DNA from: Tritrichomonas musculus
Lineage: Eukaryota > Parabasalia > Tritrichomonadida > Tritrichomonadidae
Assembly (NCBI GenBank): GCA_039105265.1
Contig: JAPFFF010000010.1
Coordinates: 3,472,001-3,536,000, forward strand
Length of the DNA stretch: 64,000 bases
Direction: 5' to 3'
Position numbers and translations under genes: made by a program. Below the pieces are notes generated by a model that searched no databases, was not told where the DNA came from, and was given only the letters and a program-made list of their open reading frames with translations. Positions 28,057 through 38,808 of this stretch are shown one piece after another. The first letter of the stretch is position 1, and every line of letters starts with the position of its first letter.

Positions 28057-31000
28057 CTACTCTATATTTGCGCACTTCTTCTCTAATGTAGCAAGTCTTG
28101 TCTCAAGGGTATCAATATATGCATCCTTCTGGTCTATCATTTCCTTCACTTCTGCTTTAGTAATATAAGCAGTCATATCTATATCTTCTAATGGATGCTT
28201 ATTTTCAAGCTCTTTTATTTTCTCGCACATGAATGCTATTGTACCCTTTAAAGTATCGCGATATGTCTTTGCGATATTAATACATGTATCAAATGAAACC
28301 ATCATCTTGTCAGCATCCTTCATTGTTATTTCAAGTTCAGGTTCATCATCTGTTTCTTCATGATATGCCCATGCAAGAATCTTTTCTAATACATCTTCCT
28401 CTGCTAATGTTTCTGGGTTATCATTACGACGGAACCAACTTGGAATATTAAATAATCCTATTCTATTTGCTACATATGCTTCTGCTGCTACTCCTGCTAT
28501 AGCTGCTGCATCACCAGGATGATGTCTAACAAACTGCCATTGACCATGTAAGAACCTTCTAGCAACATAACCTACTGCTCCCATAATAACCTGGGTAGTT
28601 GCACTTATAACACCATCTTGTTGGTACATTTCTATCACTCCATTCACAATATTAATTACATGTAGTCTTCTTCTATCTATTGTAGCAACTACATTTCCAT
28701 TATATAGTACTTGTATTATTTCTTCCCCAGTTGTTTCATCTAATGTGTCATTAAAAGCTAAAAGATTACCATGAGAATAAATATTATCCATTAGTTCTCC
28801 TCTTTGTTCATCACTCATTTGTTCTATCATTCTTGCTGTTATTGCTGGTGTTGTTCCTGGTACTGTCCAAGTATCTGTTGTGGCAACAAGGTCATAATGC
28901 TGATATCTAACTCCATTTGCATTGACTTCTATTTGTGAATTTATTCCAACAAATCGTACTTGACCTCCACTAATATTTGCTGTAGTTGGTGCTGAATAAT
29001 CAATAGTAGCAACAATTGGGTCAATAGTCTCTCCTCTATGATCAATAATATTTATCCATGCTTCCATTGTTTGGTCATTCAAGTAAGGTTCTAAACCAAT
29101 ATCTCCATTTTGAACAAATGGTAAATTTAGTCTATCTTGCATCGATAATTGTTCAATATCTCTCGCTGTGTATGTTGTTCCATCCCATTCTATTGACCAA
29201 TTATTATCAGTAGCTCTATGTATTCTATCTGTCATCTCAATATCAGCTGGTCTTATTAGAGTCCTTCGTTGAAATACATTATTATGGATAATGAGTTGGT
29301 CATTATAAAACAAATCATATACATTAAACCACTCTCTTCCATGATATTGGATACGTAAGATATCAGGATGATTAGCAACTAATGCATTTCGTTCTTCTCT
29401 TGTCAAATCAGCTATGTCTTCTAAGGTATACTGAGTTCCAGCAATATCAATAACAGGAACTTGATTCCTAAGTGCAATCGTAGTTGAAGCTGTATTTGTC
29501 ATTGTAGTCTGTGGTACAGTTATATCTGTTCGAATCTCATCTGTTTCATCTGTAACAACCTGTGGCTGAACTTCTCTATGAGTTCTCACTAATGATTGTT
29601 CAGTGGTTGTGATAGTATTAGTTGCATTATCAGTATCATTATCAGTTATTGTAATCGAGGATGAATTAATATTTAATGTTTCAGTTCCATTCGTATCTGG
29701 TCTATTCCTAAAGAAATTTAATACATTCGAACCAAGTGTAGCAATAGCATTTCCTAACTGAGTTAATGCATGTGTTGTCGAAAGGACAACCTGTGTTGCT
29801 GAAAATGTTGAAATAGCTCCAGCCACAGGTATTTGAACAGTTGTTGTAGTTGGCAAAAATCTTTCCATAGTCATCTTATCAGCCTTCAAATCAACATTCA
29901 CCAAAAACTTACCTTGAAAGCCACTACCTCCATCACCAGGATATCCTCCACCATTTCCTCCTGGCCCAGGGAAAGGTGTTGTTTGATATGTATTAATATT
30001 TACTGAGTTATTGGACATATTTAATGTTGAGAGTACCCCTGCAATCGATACTACTGAAGCTAGAATATTTAAAATCGTATTTGCAACTGATATACCTTGT
30101 TTAATGCTATCAGTATATTCATTATACATGGCTTGAATTCTCATTTGCTCAGCTAGATTATCAACTGTCTGTTTCAATAAAGCATAATCATATTGCAATA
30201 TGTCAGTAATTCCTCCAACAACATTTAAGTCTCTTCTCATCGTCATGATATTATCAGCCCATATAATCTTTGATGAATAAATATTTAAATCTGTTGATAT
30301 AGTTGAACAGTTTCTTGGATCTGGCTCTACTTCATAAAATTGTTCTTGTAAGATTATGTTAAATGGATTAACTTTTACATCAAATTCAAATAATTCTTTT
30401 TCCATGTATATTCGAATGTTCTTATGATTAAATCCTTCAATGATTTTAATGGAATACCTTTTTTCTCGATGATAATTAAATGATTCTAGACAAGGATTTG
30501 ATCCATAAGTGTGCATGACTCCAGAATTAATACAGTGTTCAGGATGACAATCCCATTTTAATTCTGTTATGTTTCCATTAATATTTAAATCTGCATAAAC
30601 ATATAATCCGTCTTCTTCTTTTAATCCGCTTGGTGCATCAACATACATTCTAGCTTGTTCATATTTATTTCCATCTTGTGTGAATGTACCTGAACTGCTA
30701 GGATCAAAAACTGCAGTTGTTCCTACGTTTAATATGGTTCCATCTTTCTTAACAACTCTCCAATTTGTAAGATAGTCTTTTAGTATGTGAGCATAATTAT
30801 CATCATCTGTTAAATCTTCTTTTATTGTTCCTTTTATCCATTTCCCAATTAGTTCGTTCTTTTTAATTATTATTGCTGGAGCTCCGCTATTATTATTCAT
30901 GTATGATATTTTTGCTGTAAACACATTTTGACAGTTATTTCCTGTCCAATTTTTTCCATCCCATATTAATTCCCAAGTGTGCCTAAATAAATAGTCCTTG

Positions 31001-32139
31001 AACCTAAATACCATATTCAATGATAAATCATAATCTTTATCTATATCCCATCTCATACAATAATAATTAGATTCTTCATATACTTTTGATGGTCTATATA
31101 AATATAATTGATCTGATTCTTTTAATGTAAAATATTTAGAGTCAGTAGAAGGAGTTGATATCTCATTATTCATAACCTTGTAGTCTACTACTTTTGCATT
31201 ATATTCTTGTCTAAATATTTCTAATAGCTCATAATCAATATCAATATCTATCTTATTTCCATCAGGGTCTACTATGGCATCTTCTGCTAATGTACGAGCA
31301 TAAGCAATAGGAACTGGGTCATTACCCGATAATTTGATCATAATATATTCAAAACCATCAAAGAGTTTTTCAGCGATTGGACATATTACATACATAACTG
31401 CAAGAGCTCCAATAGAAACTGCTGCACCACCCAAGACGAAAGCTATTATTGTAATCCTCAACATATGTGGACAATTTTCCCAATATGTTCCTCTACCATC
31501 ATTATCTTCACCTGTAAAGAATAAATATGTATCATTACCAAACTTCTTAACTCCATTCCATAAAGCTATAAATGGTCTTTTAATTAACTTCCAAGCGTTT
31601 CCCCAGAATACTTCCCATGATGTACATGCTACATTAACTTCTTTATATCCTTTCTTCTTCAACTCATCAACTGTTTTAGTAGTTGGTGTGATTTCCTTAA
31701 AACCCTCTAGCATTTCTTCAAAGTCAGGGTCTATTTCACCAACAAAATTTTCTATTTCACTATCATAGTTAGTTACTTTAAATACTATATTTTCTTCTTT
31801 TATCTCCCCTGTAAGTGCGTCTTTTACGTTTCGATACCCTTCAAACACAATACATTTAAAATGAGACCAAAGAAAATAATATATATTATATAATGTTTTC
31901 AGGGTTTGAATAAAGGCGTAATCGATTGTTTTATAGGTTAATTTAATAGGTATTTTAGCAAGATATAGAGTAGTCGAAATTATATTATACAATAAGCTTT
32001 TTATCCATCCAATTGTCTTTTTACTATATAACCAATACTTAGATACATTGATTGTGAGTTCTTCAGGGGCATTATTAACTGGAATCTTATTTGTTATCAA
32101 ATTCTTTAATTCATCAGTAGTGGGAATTTCATAAACCAT
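28057..32139 (-). CDS. Giant spike-like Polinton protein (1,360 aa)
   Basis: The largest protein of this element. A hydrophobic helix near residues 230-255 (ITIIAFVLGGAAVSIGALAV) and a second near 680-710 suggest membrane contact. Between them lies the LIWDGKNW domain shared with the 603-residue neighbour and a block TDLNIYSSKIIWADNIMTMR. A Gly/Pro-rich hinge (PGPGGNGGGYPGDGG) follows, then repeated W-D-G-T-Y modules (WSIEWDGTTYTARDIEQLS) reminiscent of beta-rich repeats. It ends in a coiled coil (TYRDTLKG...LETRLATLEKK) like the start of the fibre-like neighbour. Together these suggest a family expanded by duplication, possibly a trimeric host-attachment or penetration protein. No known family was recognised. 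Confidence 0.6.
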   Translation of the reverse strand: MVYEIPTTDELKNLITNKIPVNNAPEELTINVSKYWLYSKKTIGWIKSLLYNIISTTLYLAKIPIKLTYKTIDYAFIQTLKTLYNIYYFLWSHFKCIVFEGYRNVKDALTGEIKEENIVFKVTNYDSEIENFVGEIDPDFEEMLEGFKEITPTTKTVDELKKKGYKEVNVACTSWEVFWGNAWKLIKRPFIALWNGVKKFGNDTYLFFTGEDNDGRGTYWENCPHMLRITIIAFVLGGAAVSIGALAVMYVICPIAEKLFDGFEYIMIKLSGNDPVPIAYARTLAEDAIVDPDGNKIDIDIDYELLEIFRQEYNAKVVDYKVMNNEISTPSTDSKYFTLKESDQLYLYRPSKVYEESNYYCMRWDIDKDYDLSLNMVFRFKDYLFRHTWELIWDGKNWTGNNCQNVFTAKISYMNNNSGAPAIIIKKNELIGKWIKGTIKEDLTDDDNYAHILKDYLTNWRVVKKDGTILNVGTTAVFDPSSSGTFTQDGNKYEQARMYVDAPSGLKEEDGLYVYADLNINGNITELKWDCHPEHCINSGVMHTYGSNPCLESFNYHREKRYSIKIIEGFNHKNIRIYMEKELFEFDVKVNPFNIILQEQFYEVEPDPRNCSTISTDLNIYSSKIIWADNIMTMRRDLNVVGGITDILQYDYALLKQTVDNLAEQMRIQAMYNEYTDSIKQGISVANTILNILASVVSIAGVLSTLNMSNNSVNINTYQTTPFPGPGGNGGGYPGDGGSGFQGKFLVNVDLKADKMTMERFLPTTTTVQIPVAGAISTFSATQVVLSTTHALTQLGNAIATLGSNVLNFFRNRPDTNGTETLNINSSSITITDNDTDNATNTITTTEQSLVRTHREVQPQVVTDETDEIRTDITVPQTTMTNTASTTIALRNQVPVIDIAGTQYTLEDIADLTREERNALVANHPDILRIQYHGREWFNVYDLFYNDQLIIHNNVFQRRTLIRPADIEMTDRIHRATDNNWSIEWDGTTYTARDIEQLSMQDRLNLPFVQNGDIGLEPYLNDQTMEAWINIIDHRGETIDPIVATIDYSAPTTANISGGQVRFVGINSQIEVNANGVRYQHYDLVATTDTWTVPGTTPAITARMIEQMSDEQRGELMDNIYSHGNLLAFNDTLDETTGEEIIQVLYNGNVVATIDRRRLHVINIVNGVIEMYQQDGVISATTQVIMGAVGYVARRFLHGQWQFVRHHPGDAAAIAGVAAEAYVANRIGLFNIPSWFRRNDNPETLAEEDVLEKILAWAYHEETDDEPELEITMKDADKMMVSFDTCINIAKTYRDTLKGTIAFMCEKIKELENKHPLEDIDMTAYITKAEVKEMIDQKDAYIDTLETRLATLEKKCANIE

Positions 32140-32153
32140 ATCATCTTGGTTAA

Positions 32154-33290
32154 CTAACTCATTTGGTGGCTCAGTTGGAGTAGGAGTAGGTGTAGGCGTA
32201 GGTTCAGGTGTAGGAGTAGGTTCAGGTGTAGGGTAGGTGTTGTTTCATCAATTTCTATTTTAACCTCATGTATTTCAGGTTCACCAGTTGTTTTATTAAT
32301 TAAGCACATAGAAGTATTTCCACCTGTTAAGTTCAAGAGGGTCTCATAAGATATAGTTTGATCATTTAACGCATCTATCCATTTAGTAATATTAGCAGCT
32401 GTCGTATTTGTTTTATTAACAAAGTCTTTCATGTTAGTTATGTTAGTCTCATTGACATCATAGGTAGTTTCATTAGTAGTTTCATTAACCTTTTCATCAA
32501 CATATTTAACAGGTTCTACCTCAGTAAAATTAACAGTATTATTTGCTATCCATTTAGATATATTTTCATTACTTGTACTTATATCTTGTATTATAGCGTC
32601 CATACTTTCTGGTTTCTTGTCCTCCGTTTCATAAGTTAAGGCTTGAGTAGTTTTATCTACATGTTCAACAATTATTTTTAAATCAGATAGTTTAGACCAA
32701 TCGATACTAGGTGCAATTGCATTATTTACATCATCTATATTTTTAATCATTAAGTTCATTACATTTAGCATACCTTGATGATTCTGTGTAAGTGCTTCTA
32801 TTAGTTTCTTGTGTGTACTAACATCATATGATTCTGTTATTATTTCTTTATCATTTACCTCACCTGTAAAATAGTTTAATGTAGCACCAGGTGCAATACC
32901 AGAATCTACGTCATCCTTCATTTTAGCTAGAAAGGTATGTAAATTAGTAGCACTATCTCGTAGTCTTTCATAGAGCTTATTGAAGCTTGCACAATATTGT
33001 ATTTTTGGTGTCAGTGTACCGTCAGTATTCCATGTATAAATACCTTTCCCTGCCATAAGATTAAGCGCACCAAAGTTTTCGAATCCATTTTTTTCGAAAT
33101 AATCACCAACTATTTTTTCATCTATTTCAGCTTTGTTGTAGATACAATTAAATTGCACCATTTCGCCAGGTTCAATAGTGTTTTCAATGTTTAGTCGTTT
33201 ACCATCTTCTTCATCAATAGTGATTTCTATATCATTTGATTTGAGTTTATATGCTTCCTTGCTCTTTGCAGAATACAGTGCCAAAGACAT
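32154..33290 (-). CDS. Thr/Asn-rich Polinton protein, unassigned
   Basis: About 378 residues from the ATG at 33290 (MSLALYSAKSKEAYKLK); the frame is open 14 codons further but would reach into the divergent neighbour's promoter. The N-terminal 130 residues look globular; the rest is Thr/Asn/Asp-rich helical sequence (TNETTYDVNETNITNMK) and ends in a low-complexity repeat made by a CCTACACCTGAA-like DNA repeat near 32170-32235. Only 18 bases separate its start from that of the penton-like gene on the other strand, so the two share a bidirectional promoter. No function can be given. Confidence 0.5.
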   Translation of the reverse strand: MSLALYSAKSKEAYKLKSNDIEITIDEEDGKRLNIENTIEPGEMVQFNCIYNKAEIDEKIVGDYFEKNGFENFGALNLMAGKGIYTWNTDGTLTPKIQYCASFNKLYERLRDSATNLHTFLAKMKDDVDSGIAPGATLNYFTGEVNDKEIITESYDVSTHKKLIEALTQNHQGMLNVMNLMIKNIDDVNNAIAPSIDWSKLSDLKIIVEHVDKTTQALTYETEDKKPESMDAIIQDISTSNENISKWIANNTVNFTEVEPVKYVDEKVNETTNETTYDVNETNITNMKDFVNKTNTTAANITKWIDALNDQTISYETLLNLTGGNTSMCLINKTTGEPEIHEVKIEIDETTPTLHLNLLLHLNLRLHLLLLQLSHQMS

Positions 33291-33308
33291 TTTATCAGAA
33301 ATTAAATT

Positions 33309-34040
33309 ATGTTGTATAGTGTTCAGAGTCAACCAGGTAATTATAATACGGTAAGACTTAATATTGATATCCCATGGAAATGTCCATACGTGAAGTACTA
33401 TGTTTCATCTATTAATACCAAAGCCAACATATTAATGACAACTGCGGAAGATTATTTAATATTTACTACATCAAAGAGTGAGGTACGAATTGATTTCGAG
33501 GAGATGTATACCTATTCATTTGGATATCTAGTCAAATTTCTAAATTCTCGTCAGACTACTATCACCTTCAAGAATATCAATAACAGAACCATATCATTAA
33601 CACCTACTGAAAATATTACATTCAAGGAAGGAAGTCATAGAGCAAAATTGATTACTGGTTTGTTCAACTGCAAGGAATTTGATGTAAAAGCTAATGAAGA
33701 AAAAAATGTACCTGATCTACCTATACTTGATTTTGCCAATAAGTTGTATTTAGTTTCATTACAGGGGGTAGCAACTCATTCATCAATTGGAGACCAAGAA
33801 TATACCCCAAGCATCCTTGCAAACATTGACACAATGATAATGGATCAAGAGGCAATGATAGTTAACTATGACATGACTAAGCCAATAAAAATAAAAGTTA
33901 ATACGGATTCATTAAAATATTTGGAAATGAGATTAGTTGATTTCATGTTTCAACCAGTAATATTAAAATCTCCTCTCTTCATTACCTTAAAAATAAAACC
34001 AAGCCAAGAGGCTGATATATATGACATCCTTACTAAATGA
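33309..34040 (+). CDS. Putative penton (minor capsid) protein
   Basis: 243 residues, the size of Polinton single jelly-roll pentons. It is beta-rich from start to end. A C-terminal strand LEMRLVDFMFQPVILKSPLFITLKIKP matches the closing pattern of penton-like proteins in Polintons and related viruses (a short beta turn, then a hydrophobic strand and a -L-x-I-K-P- end). It would form the five-fold vertices of the capsid. The assignment rests on length, beta pattern and that end motif, with moderate strength. It is divergent from the 32154-33290 gene and overlaps the 3' end of the GIY-YIG-type gene by eight bases. Confidence 0.55.
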   Translation: MLYSVQSQPGNYNTVRLNIDIPWKCPYVKYYVSSINTKANILMTTAEDYLIFTTSKSEVRIDFEEMYTYSFGYLVKFLNSRQTTITFKNINNRTISLTPTENITFKEGSHRAKLITGLFNCKEFDVKANEEKNVPDLPILDFANKLYLVSLQGVATHSSIGDQEYTPSILANIDTMIMDQEAMIVNYDMTKPIKIKVNTDSLKYLEMRLVDFMFQPVILKSPLFITLKIKPSQEADIYDILTK

Positions 34041-34356
34041 TAGCTCTGGGACAATGATATTGGATATAAGTCCTAATAATATATATCATTTCATTCACAT
34101 TCCCAACAAAGTACTCATTTCCTATAAATGCGGTTCCATCTCTTGTTGTTGCTCTCTTATAATTTTCTTCAAATATTGTTATTAATTCTTTTTCCACTTT
34201 TACTGAATCACTTACTGCTTCAATTATATATACTTCGCTGTCTTTTGGATATTGTCCCATTCTTGTTGCAATCTTATTTGTTCTACCAATTTTGTATACA
34301 GGTTGATTAGAATAAGAAAATTCCCTTTCACGAATCAAATATATGTATTCTACCAT
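34033..34356 (-). CDS. GIY-YIG-type (T5orf172/MUG113-like) nuclease domain protein
   Basis: 107 residues consisting of a single small domain. The first strand EYIYLIRE, then QPVYKIGRT, a downstream Arg in NKIATRMGQYP and the Glu in KVEKELITIFEE follow the order of catalytic Tyr, Arg and Glu positions in the compact GIY-YIG relatives common in large DNA viruses and phages. Such proteins cut DNA in homing, repair or anti-host roles. It sits between the penton-like gene and the polymerase on the opposite strand, as free-standing homing nucleases often do. The specific role here is open. Confidence 0.68.
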   Translation of the reverse strand: MVEYIYLIREREFSYSNQPVYKIGRTNKIATRMGQYPKDSEVYIIEAVSDSVKVEKELITIFEENYKRATTRDGTAFIGNEYFVGNVNEMIYIIRTYIQYHCPRAII

Positions 34357-34411
34357 TTTAGGGTTAATAAATATTTAGCGTGATATTTTTTTATTTCTTA
34401 TTTACACTTAA

Positions 34412-37400
34412 ATGACATACCTCTTTGATATATCAGTTGACCTCTATTCGACTGCAAGAACGGAAGCAAGAAAAGAGTATAAGCAAAGGGTGAAAGACGT
34501 AAGAGACAAACGAAAGTTCAAGAAATATTTGAAAGAATTCATGACCAAGGCTAAGAAAGAAATATCATTTGACATAGATATAGGTGATGATGAGGATAAG
34601 AGACTTGCTTTCACTGAAACATTAAGACAATTACACAAAGAGAACAAGAAGAATATTGTAGTAAAAAGCGAATCATTAGGTGGTGAGGAATACAAATGGT
34701 TTACACTTTCCAAGGCACGAAGATTAGATTCAACAATAGGACATATATCAGGGACAATAGACTTGAATGATGACTGTTCAGACAATAATCCTTGGGTTGG
34801 CAATGTATTCATCCCTGCAAAATACCAGTTGCTCTTCATTAAAAATAGAAAGAGAGGCAAGCAAACATCATTCACTATTAATAAAGAAGATAATAAAGGT
34901 AAGTTGTATGAAGAAGAAGTTGAAGTCGACGAAGATTATCGCGATAATCCAGAAGGTGGATTCTTCCCTTATATTAATCTCTCTGATTTAGACTTATCAC
35001 AGTACCAAATATTCAAGACAGTTGATAAGAAGAACTATAAAGACAATTGTTTGGTATATGCTTGCATTCAGTCTGGAGTATTCACTGATGAGGAAATTAA
35101 TTATTTACGCTTTATGGTCAAGACTAGGTTAATCCCCAATAACTTGATATACGATATAGCCAAGCAGTTTAAATGCCATTTTGTTGTAAGAAGGATTGAT
35201 GAGAAATATGATGAAAGAAGCCAACTACAAATAAAAATAGATACAAGAAAGAGACCATGGGCCAAAGAGTTTGACCGAATTGTTGACTTATTACTGTACA
35301 AGAACCATTACATGATATATAAACCCCTAAATGGTGTTAAACCTATGGCAATATTTCGCAAGCTATTTAAAGAAGGAAAGTTCAGGGAGATAAAGAACTG
35401 TGAAATGAATATCTTAGCAACGAATGAATACAACTCTCACTTAGCGGATTATACAGACCTTGAATATGATCCTGAATTGTGCTGTAAACTAATAGATTCA
35501 TCAGAGACGAAAAAGGAGAGAGAGTGGAGTAGGATTTATTATTCTGATTTTGAAACCAATACCACTGTATCACCCCATATGCCTTATCTAAATATTACTG
35601 TGTACAGGACCAAAGAGTTAATTCATAAAATGATATTTGATGGGGAGAATATTGCCGACAGATTACTAAAGTCATTGGAGAACAATTCTCTCATTTACTT
35701 CCATAACCTTAAATATGATGCTTGTTTCTTTATAAATACTCCTGGATGGGATGTACAAATAACAGAGAGAAGTGGAACGATTCTGCAAATAGTCATGACA
35801 AAATATAAACCTAACAAGAGATTAACTTTCCGCAATAGCTACTCTATCATCCCTGCTGCATTAGCTTCATTTGGTAAGATGTTTCAGTTACCAGTTCATA
35901 AAGAGGTAATGGCATATAAAATATATACTGAAAGGAACATAAATAGGAAAACTGTCTCTGCGCTTGAATTTCAACTACAGTATTACTTAGAGAACCAAGA
36001 CAAGAAACCATTGACACAGATAAAACAAGACTGGAAGCAATTAATAGATAATGCAAAAGCTTGTGGTGCATATGTTGGAGGAGCTATTGATATTATGAAG
36101 TATGCTATCTATTATTGCAAACTGGATTGCATAGTATTGATGAAGGGAGTAGAGAAATTTAATAGAGATCTGGTAGAAGTATTTAAGCAGACGAAGACAA
36201 AGATGCTTGATGTCCATAACTTTATATCCATTAGCTCTATTGGCTACTATTATGCATATAAATTTGGTTGCTTTGATGGGTGTTATCAACTTAGTGGTAA
36301 ACCACAAAACTTCATTCAGAGATGCGTTAGTGGAGGTAGAACAATGACAGCTAATAATGAAAAGCAATATATAGAGGAAAGGATACAAGATTTTGATGCA
36401 GTCAGTTTATATCCTAGTGCAATGAGTATTATGTCTGGTGTACCTAAAGGAGTGCCTGAAGTAATTCGCCTGGAGGCCTCAGGTACTAATCGTGCGGGCC
36501 CATCGGATATGTTTACGAAAGAATTATTAGATTTTGATCAGTTCTTCATTGAAATCAATATCAAGAAGATCAAGTGCAAGGCTGACAAACCATATAAATT
36601 TGGTCAAATATTTAGTAGGAACGATCAAGGGTCAAAAATATTTAACAACAACCCCATCAACAATTATTACATAGACAAGAGAGCTTTTATGGACTTGATG
36701 GAGTTTTATGATTTCGATTATGAGTTTATTAGAGGATATTACTTTGACAAAGGATTCAACAACAAGATTAATGTATTTATAGAGAAATTGTTCAATCTAA
36801 GAAGGAGATACCAAGATGCTAACAATCCATTGCAACAAACCATTAAACTACTTCTTAATTCTATTTACGGAAAATCTATCCTAAAGGCAACAACAACTGA
36901 AACTAAATGCATACCAAAAGATAAAGCCATTAAATATATATGGAAGAACTATAATTACATAACAGAGGTGATAGAGAACAAGTCAATTGATAATGTATAT
37001 GTTAAGAAGGTTAAACCAATAAACAGTCATTTTAATTTACCTCATTTTGGTGCTAGTGTCTTGTCATGGAGCAAACATTTATGAATAGGGTAATGAGTAC
37101 TGCAGAGCAAAATGGAATAGACATCTACTATACTGATACAGATAGCGTACACGTTAGAGAAATAGATGTACCAAGGATAGCTGAGGTGTTCAAGAAAAAA
37201 TATGGGAAGGAGTTGATTGGTAAGAAGATGACACAGTTTCATTGTGACTTTGATTCGTTTAATGGTGCTGTCGGTAGTGTTCATTCAAGGAAATTAATAG
37301 CATTAGGAAAGAAAAGTTACTTAGATATCCTAGTTGATGAAAAAGGTAATGAAGGCTATCACATTAGATTAAAAGGAATACCAAAACAAGTTATCCTGAA

Positions 37401-37563
37401 CAAAGCAAAAAGAATGGGTATAACAATTGAGCAACTATATGAGAAACTTTATGATGGAGAGGAAATTACATTTAACCTCCTTGATGGTGCTAATTGCTTC
37501 AGAAAGAGTAGTTCTTATCAACAAGTAAATCTTCCTGTGTTTGAACGAAGAATCAAATTCTAA
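34412..37563 (+). pseudogene. Protein-primed type DNA polymerase B, broken
   Basis: Replicative polymerase of the element, about 1,050 codons long. Exonuclease motifs are readable: YYSDFETN (Exo I, about 375), YFHNLKYDACFF (Exo II, about 429) and YYCKLDCIVLMK (Exo III, about 566). Polymerase motifs follow as DAVSLYPSAM (about 661), LLLNSIYGKS (about 812) and YYTDTDSVHV (near 37128). N-terminal to the exonuclease is an OTU-like module with KDNCLVYAC (about 215) and KNHYMIYKPL (about 300), a Cys/His pair at the expected order for that protease fold. The copy carries about one break. A palindromic repeat begins at its stop codon. Confidence 0.88.
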
Positions 37564-37624
37564 AAATCTTCATCTTATTTTTGGTTTGGGTTAACAGGTT
37601 AGATCTAACCCTATTTTTCTAACC
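37563..37624 (-). repeat. 62-bp palindrome-bearing repeat at the polymerase 3' end
   Basis: A perfect inverted copy of 38809-38870. It contains the 14-base palindrome GGTTAGATCTAACC and a GGGTTAAC half-site. It begins at the last base of the polymerase stop codon. Confidence 0.9.
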
Positions 37625-37836
37625 TTTATTTTTTTAGTTAATTTTTTATCTTCCATTTACATAAACCTAATGATAGCGCAAACAAATACACAAATTGCCT
37701 CGTTCGACACTCGGAGAACGCGAGAGACTTCAATGTTAATGAATATCTTGTTGACCTAATACCTAAACCAATATCTGATGTAAATGGGAAAGTTGATAAG
37801 TATTATGATATTCATGGAAACCCTATTAAGCCTCTT

Positions 37837-38712
37837 GTGGAAGTTAGTTGTGAGAAGGAATTAAACACAAAGAGAATGATTATGAGGGATTTGCTAACCA
37901 ATAACTATAATCCTGATGCTTATGATGTTAAGTTTGAGCACAACAATAAATATATCAAAGACGTTTTCACTATGATTTCAAGTCTTCCAAAGATAATGCC
38001 AATATCACAGACAAAACCATTTGAACCAATATTTAATGAAATAGAAGTATTAAAGACAGATAGTGCAGAACTTAAGAAGTTTCTACGTAAAATGAATGTA
38101 CAGTTTGTTGGTTATTATTGTGACCACAATGCTATGAATGAGAAGTGCGATAAAGTAGTGATGAGTACAAGTGAACTTTTGGAGAGTGAAGACTTTGAGA
38201 AATATAAAGAGTTTATTGAAAGATACGCTAACTGTATATATGATGTATTCTGTTATTACTGGTATGATATGGAAAACAATAATAATCATGAGAGCTTAAG
38301 AAGTAAGGTTAATGAATTTCATATTGATTACAATACCTTATTGAAGCTTAGATGCTGTATTACGAGGATTAATACTAAAATATTTAATATCAATTCAAGT
38401 TCCAATAAACGTTGCAGTAAGTGTGAGGCCAAACAGAGATTATATGAATATACTTTGCGTGAAGTTCAACGTATGAGAGCTGAACAGGAAGAAATCGATA
38501 GGCAGTTTGATGAGTCTGATTACGATTTAGCCAAGTTTATGCAGAACAATTATCCAAGCATTGATAGATTATTGTTAAAGGATGTTCAGCAGAGATATGC
38601 CAAAGAGTTTGGACAAAAATTAACATTTGCACAATTAACAGAAAAGATTGAACAGACAGGCAAATGGAAGATAACAAAGGTTCATAACATTATGTATGTG
38701 AGTAAATTGTAA
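37837..38712 (+). CDS. Unassigned Polinton protein with Cys-pair and C-terminal winged-helix-like end
   Basis: Open frame of about 291 codons whose upstream limit is not an ATG; coding-like sequence continues upstream from about 37670, so the start is uncertain. The protein is hydrophilic with a CSKCEAK Cys pair near residue 195, then a long helix (LYEYTLREVQRMRAEQEEIDRQF). The end (LTFAQLTEKIEQTGKWKITK) has the pattern of a winged helix seen at the end of viral primase-helicases. No ATPase motif is visible, so it is not itself a helicase. It stands between two palindromic repeat copies just downstream of the polymerase, which hints at a replication role. Confidence 0.5.
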   Translation: MEVSCEKELNTKRMIMRDLLTNNYNPDAYDVKFEHNNKYIKDVFTMISSLPKIMPISQTKPFEPIFNEIEVLKTDSAELKKFLRKMNVQFVGYYCDHNAMNEKCDKVVMSTSELLESEDFEKYKEFIERYANCIYDVFCYYWYDMENNNNHESLRSKVNEFHIDYNTLLKLRCCITRINTKIFNINSSSNKRCSKCEAKQRLYEYTLREVQRMRAEQEEIDRQFDESDYDLAKFMQNNYPSIDRLLLKDVQQRYAKEFGQKLTFAQLTEKIEQTGKWKITKVHNIMYVSKL

Positions 38713-38713
38713 A

Positions 38714-38750
38714 GGTTAGAAAAATAGGGTTAGAACTAACCTGTTAACCC
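38714..38750 (+). repeat. Partial copy of the palindromic repeat
   Basis: 37 bases match the 38809 copy with one mismatch (GGTTAGAACTAACC instead of the perfect palindrome). It starts one base after the stop codon of the 37837-38712 frame. Confidence 0.85.
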
Positions 38751-38808
38751 AAGGACCAAAAATACTAAAAAATCATCTTATATTTTTGTTTATCAGATGG
38801 CTGTGAAT

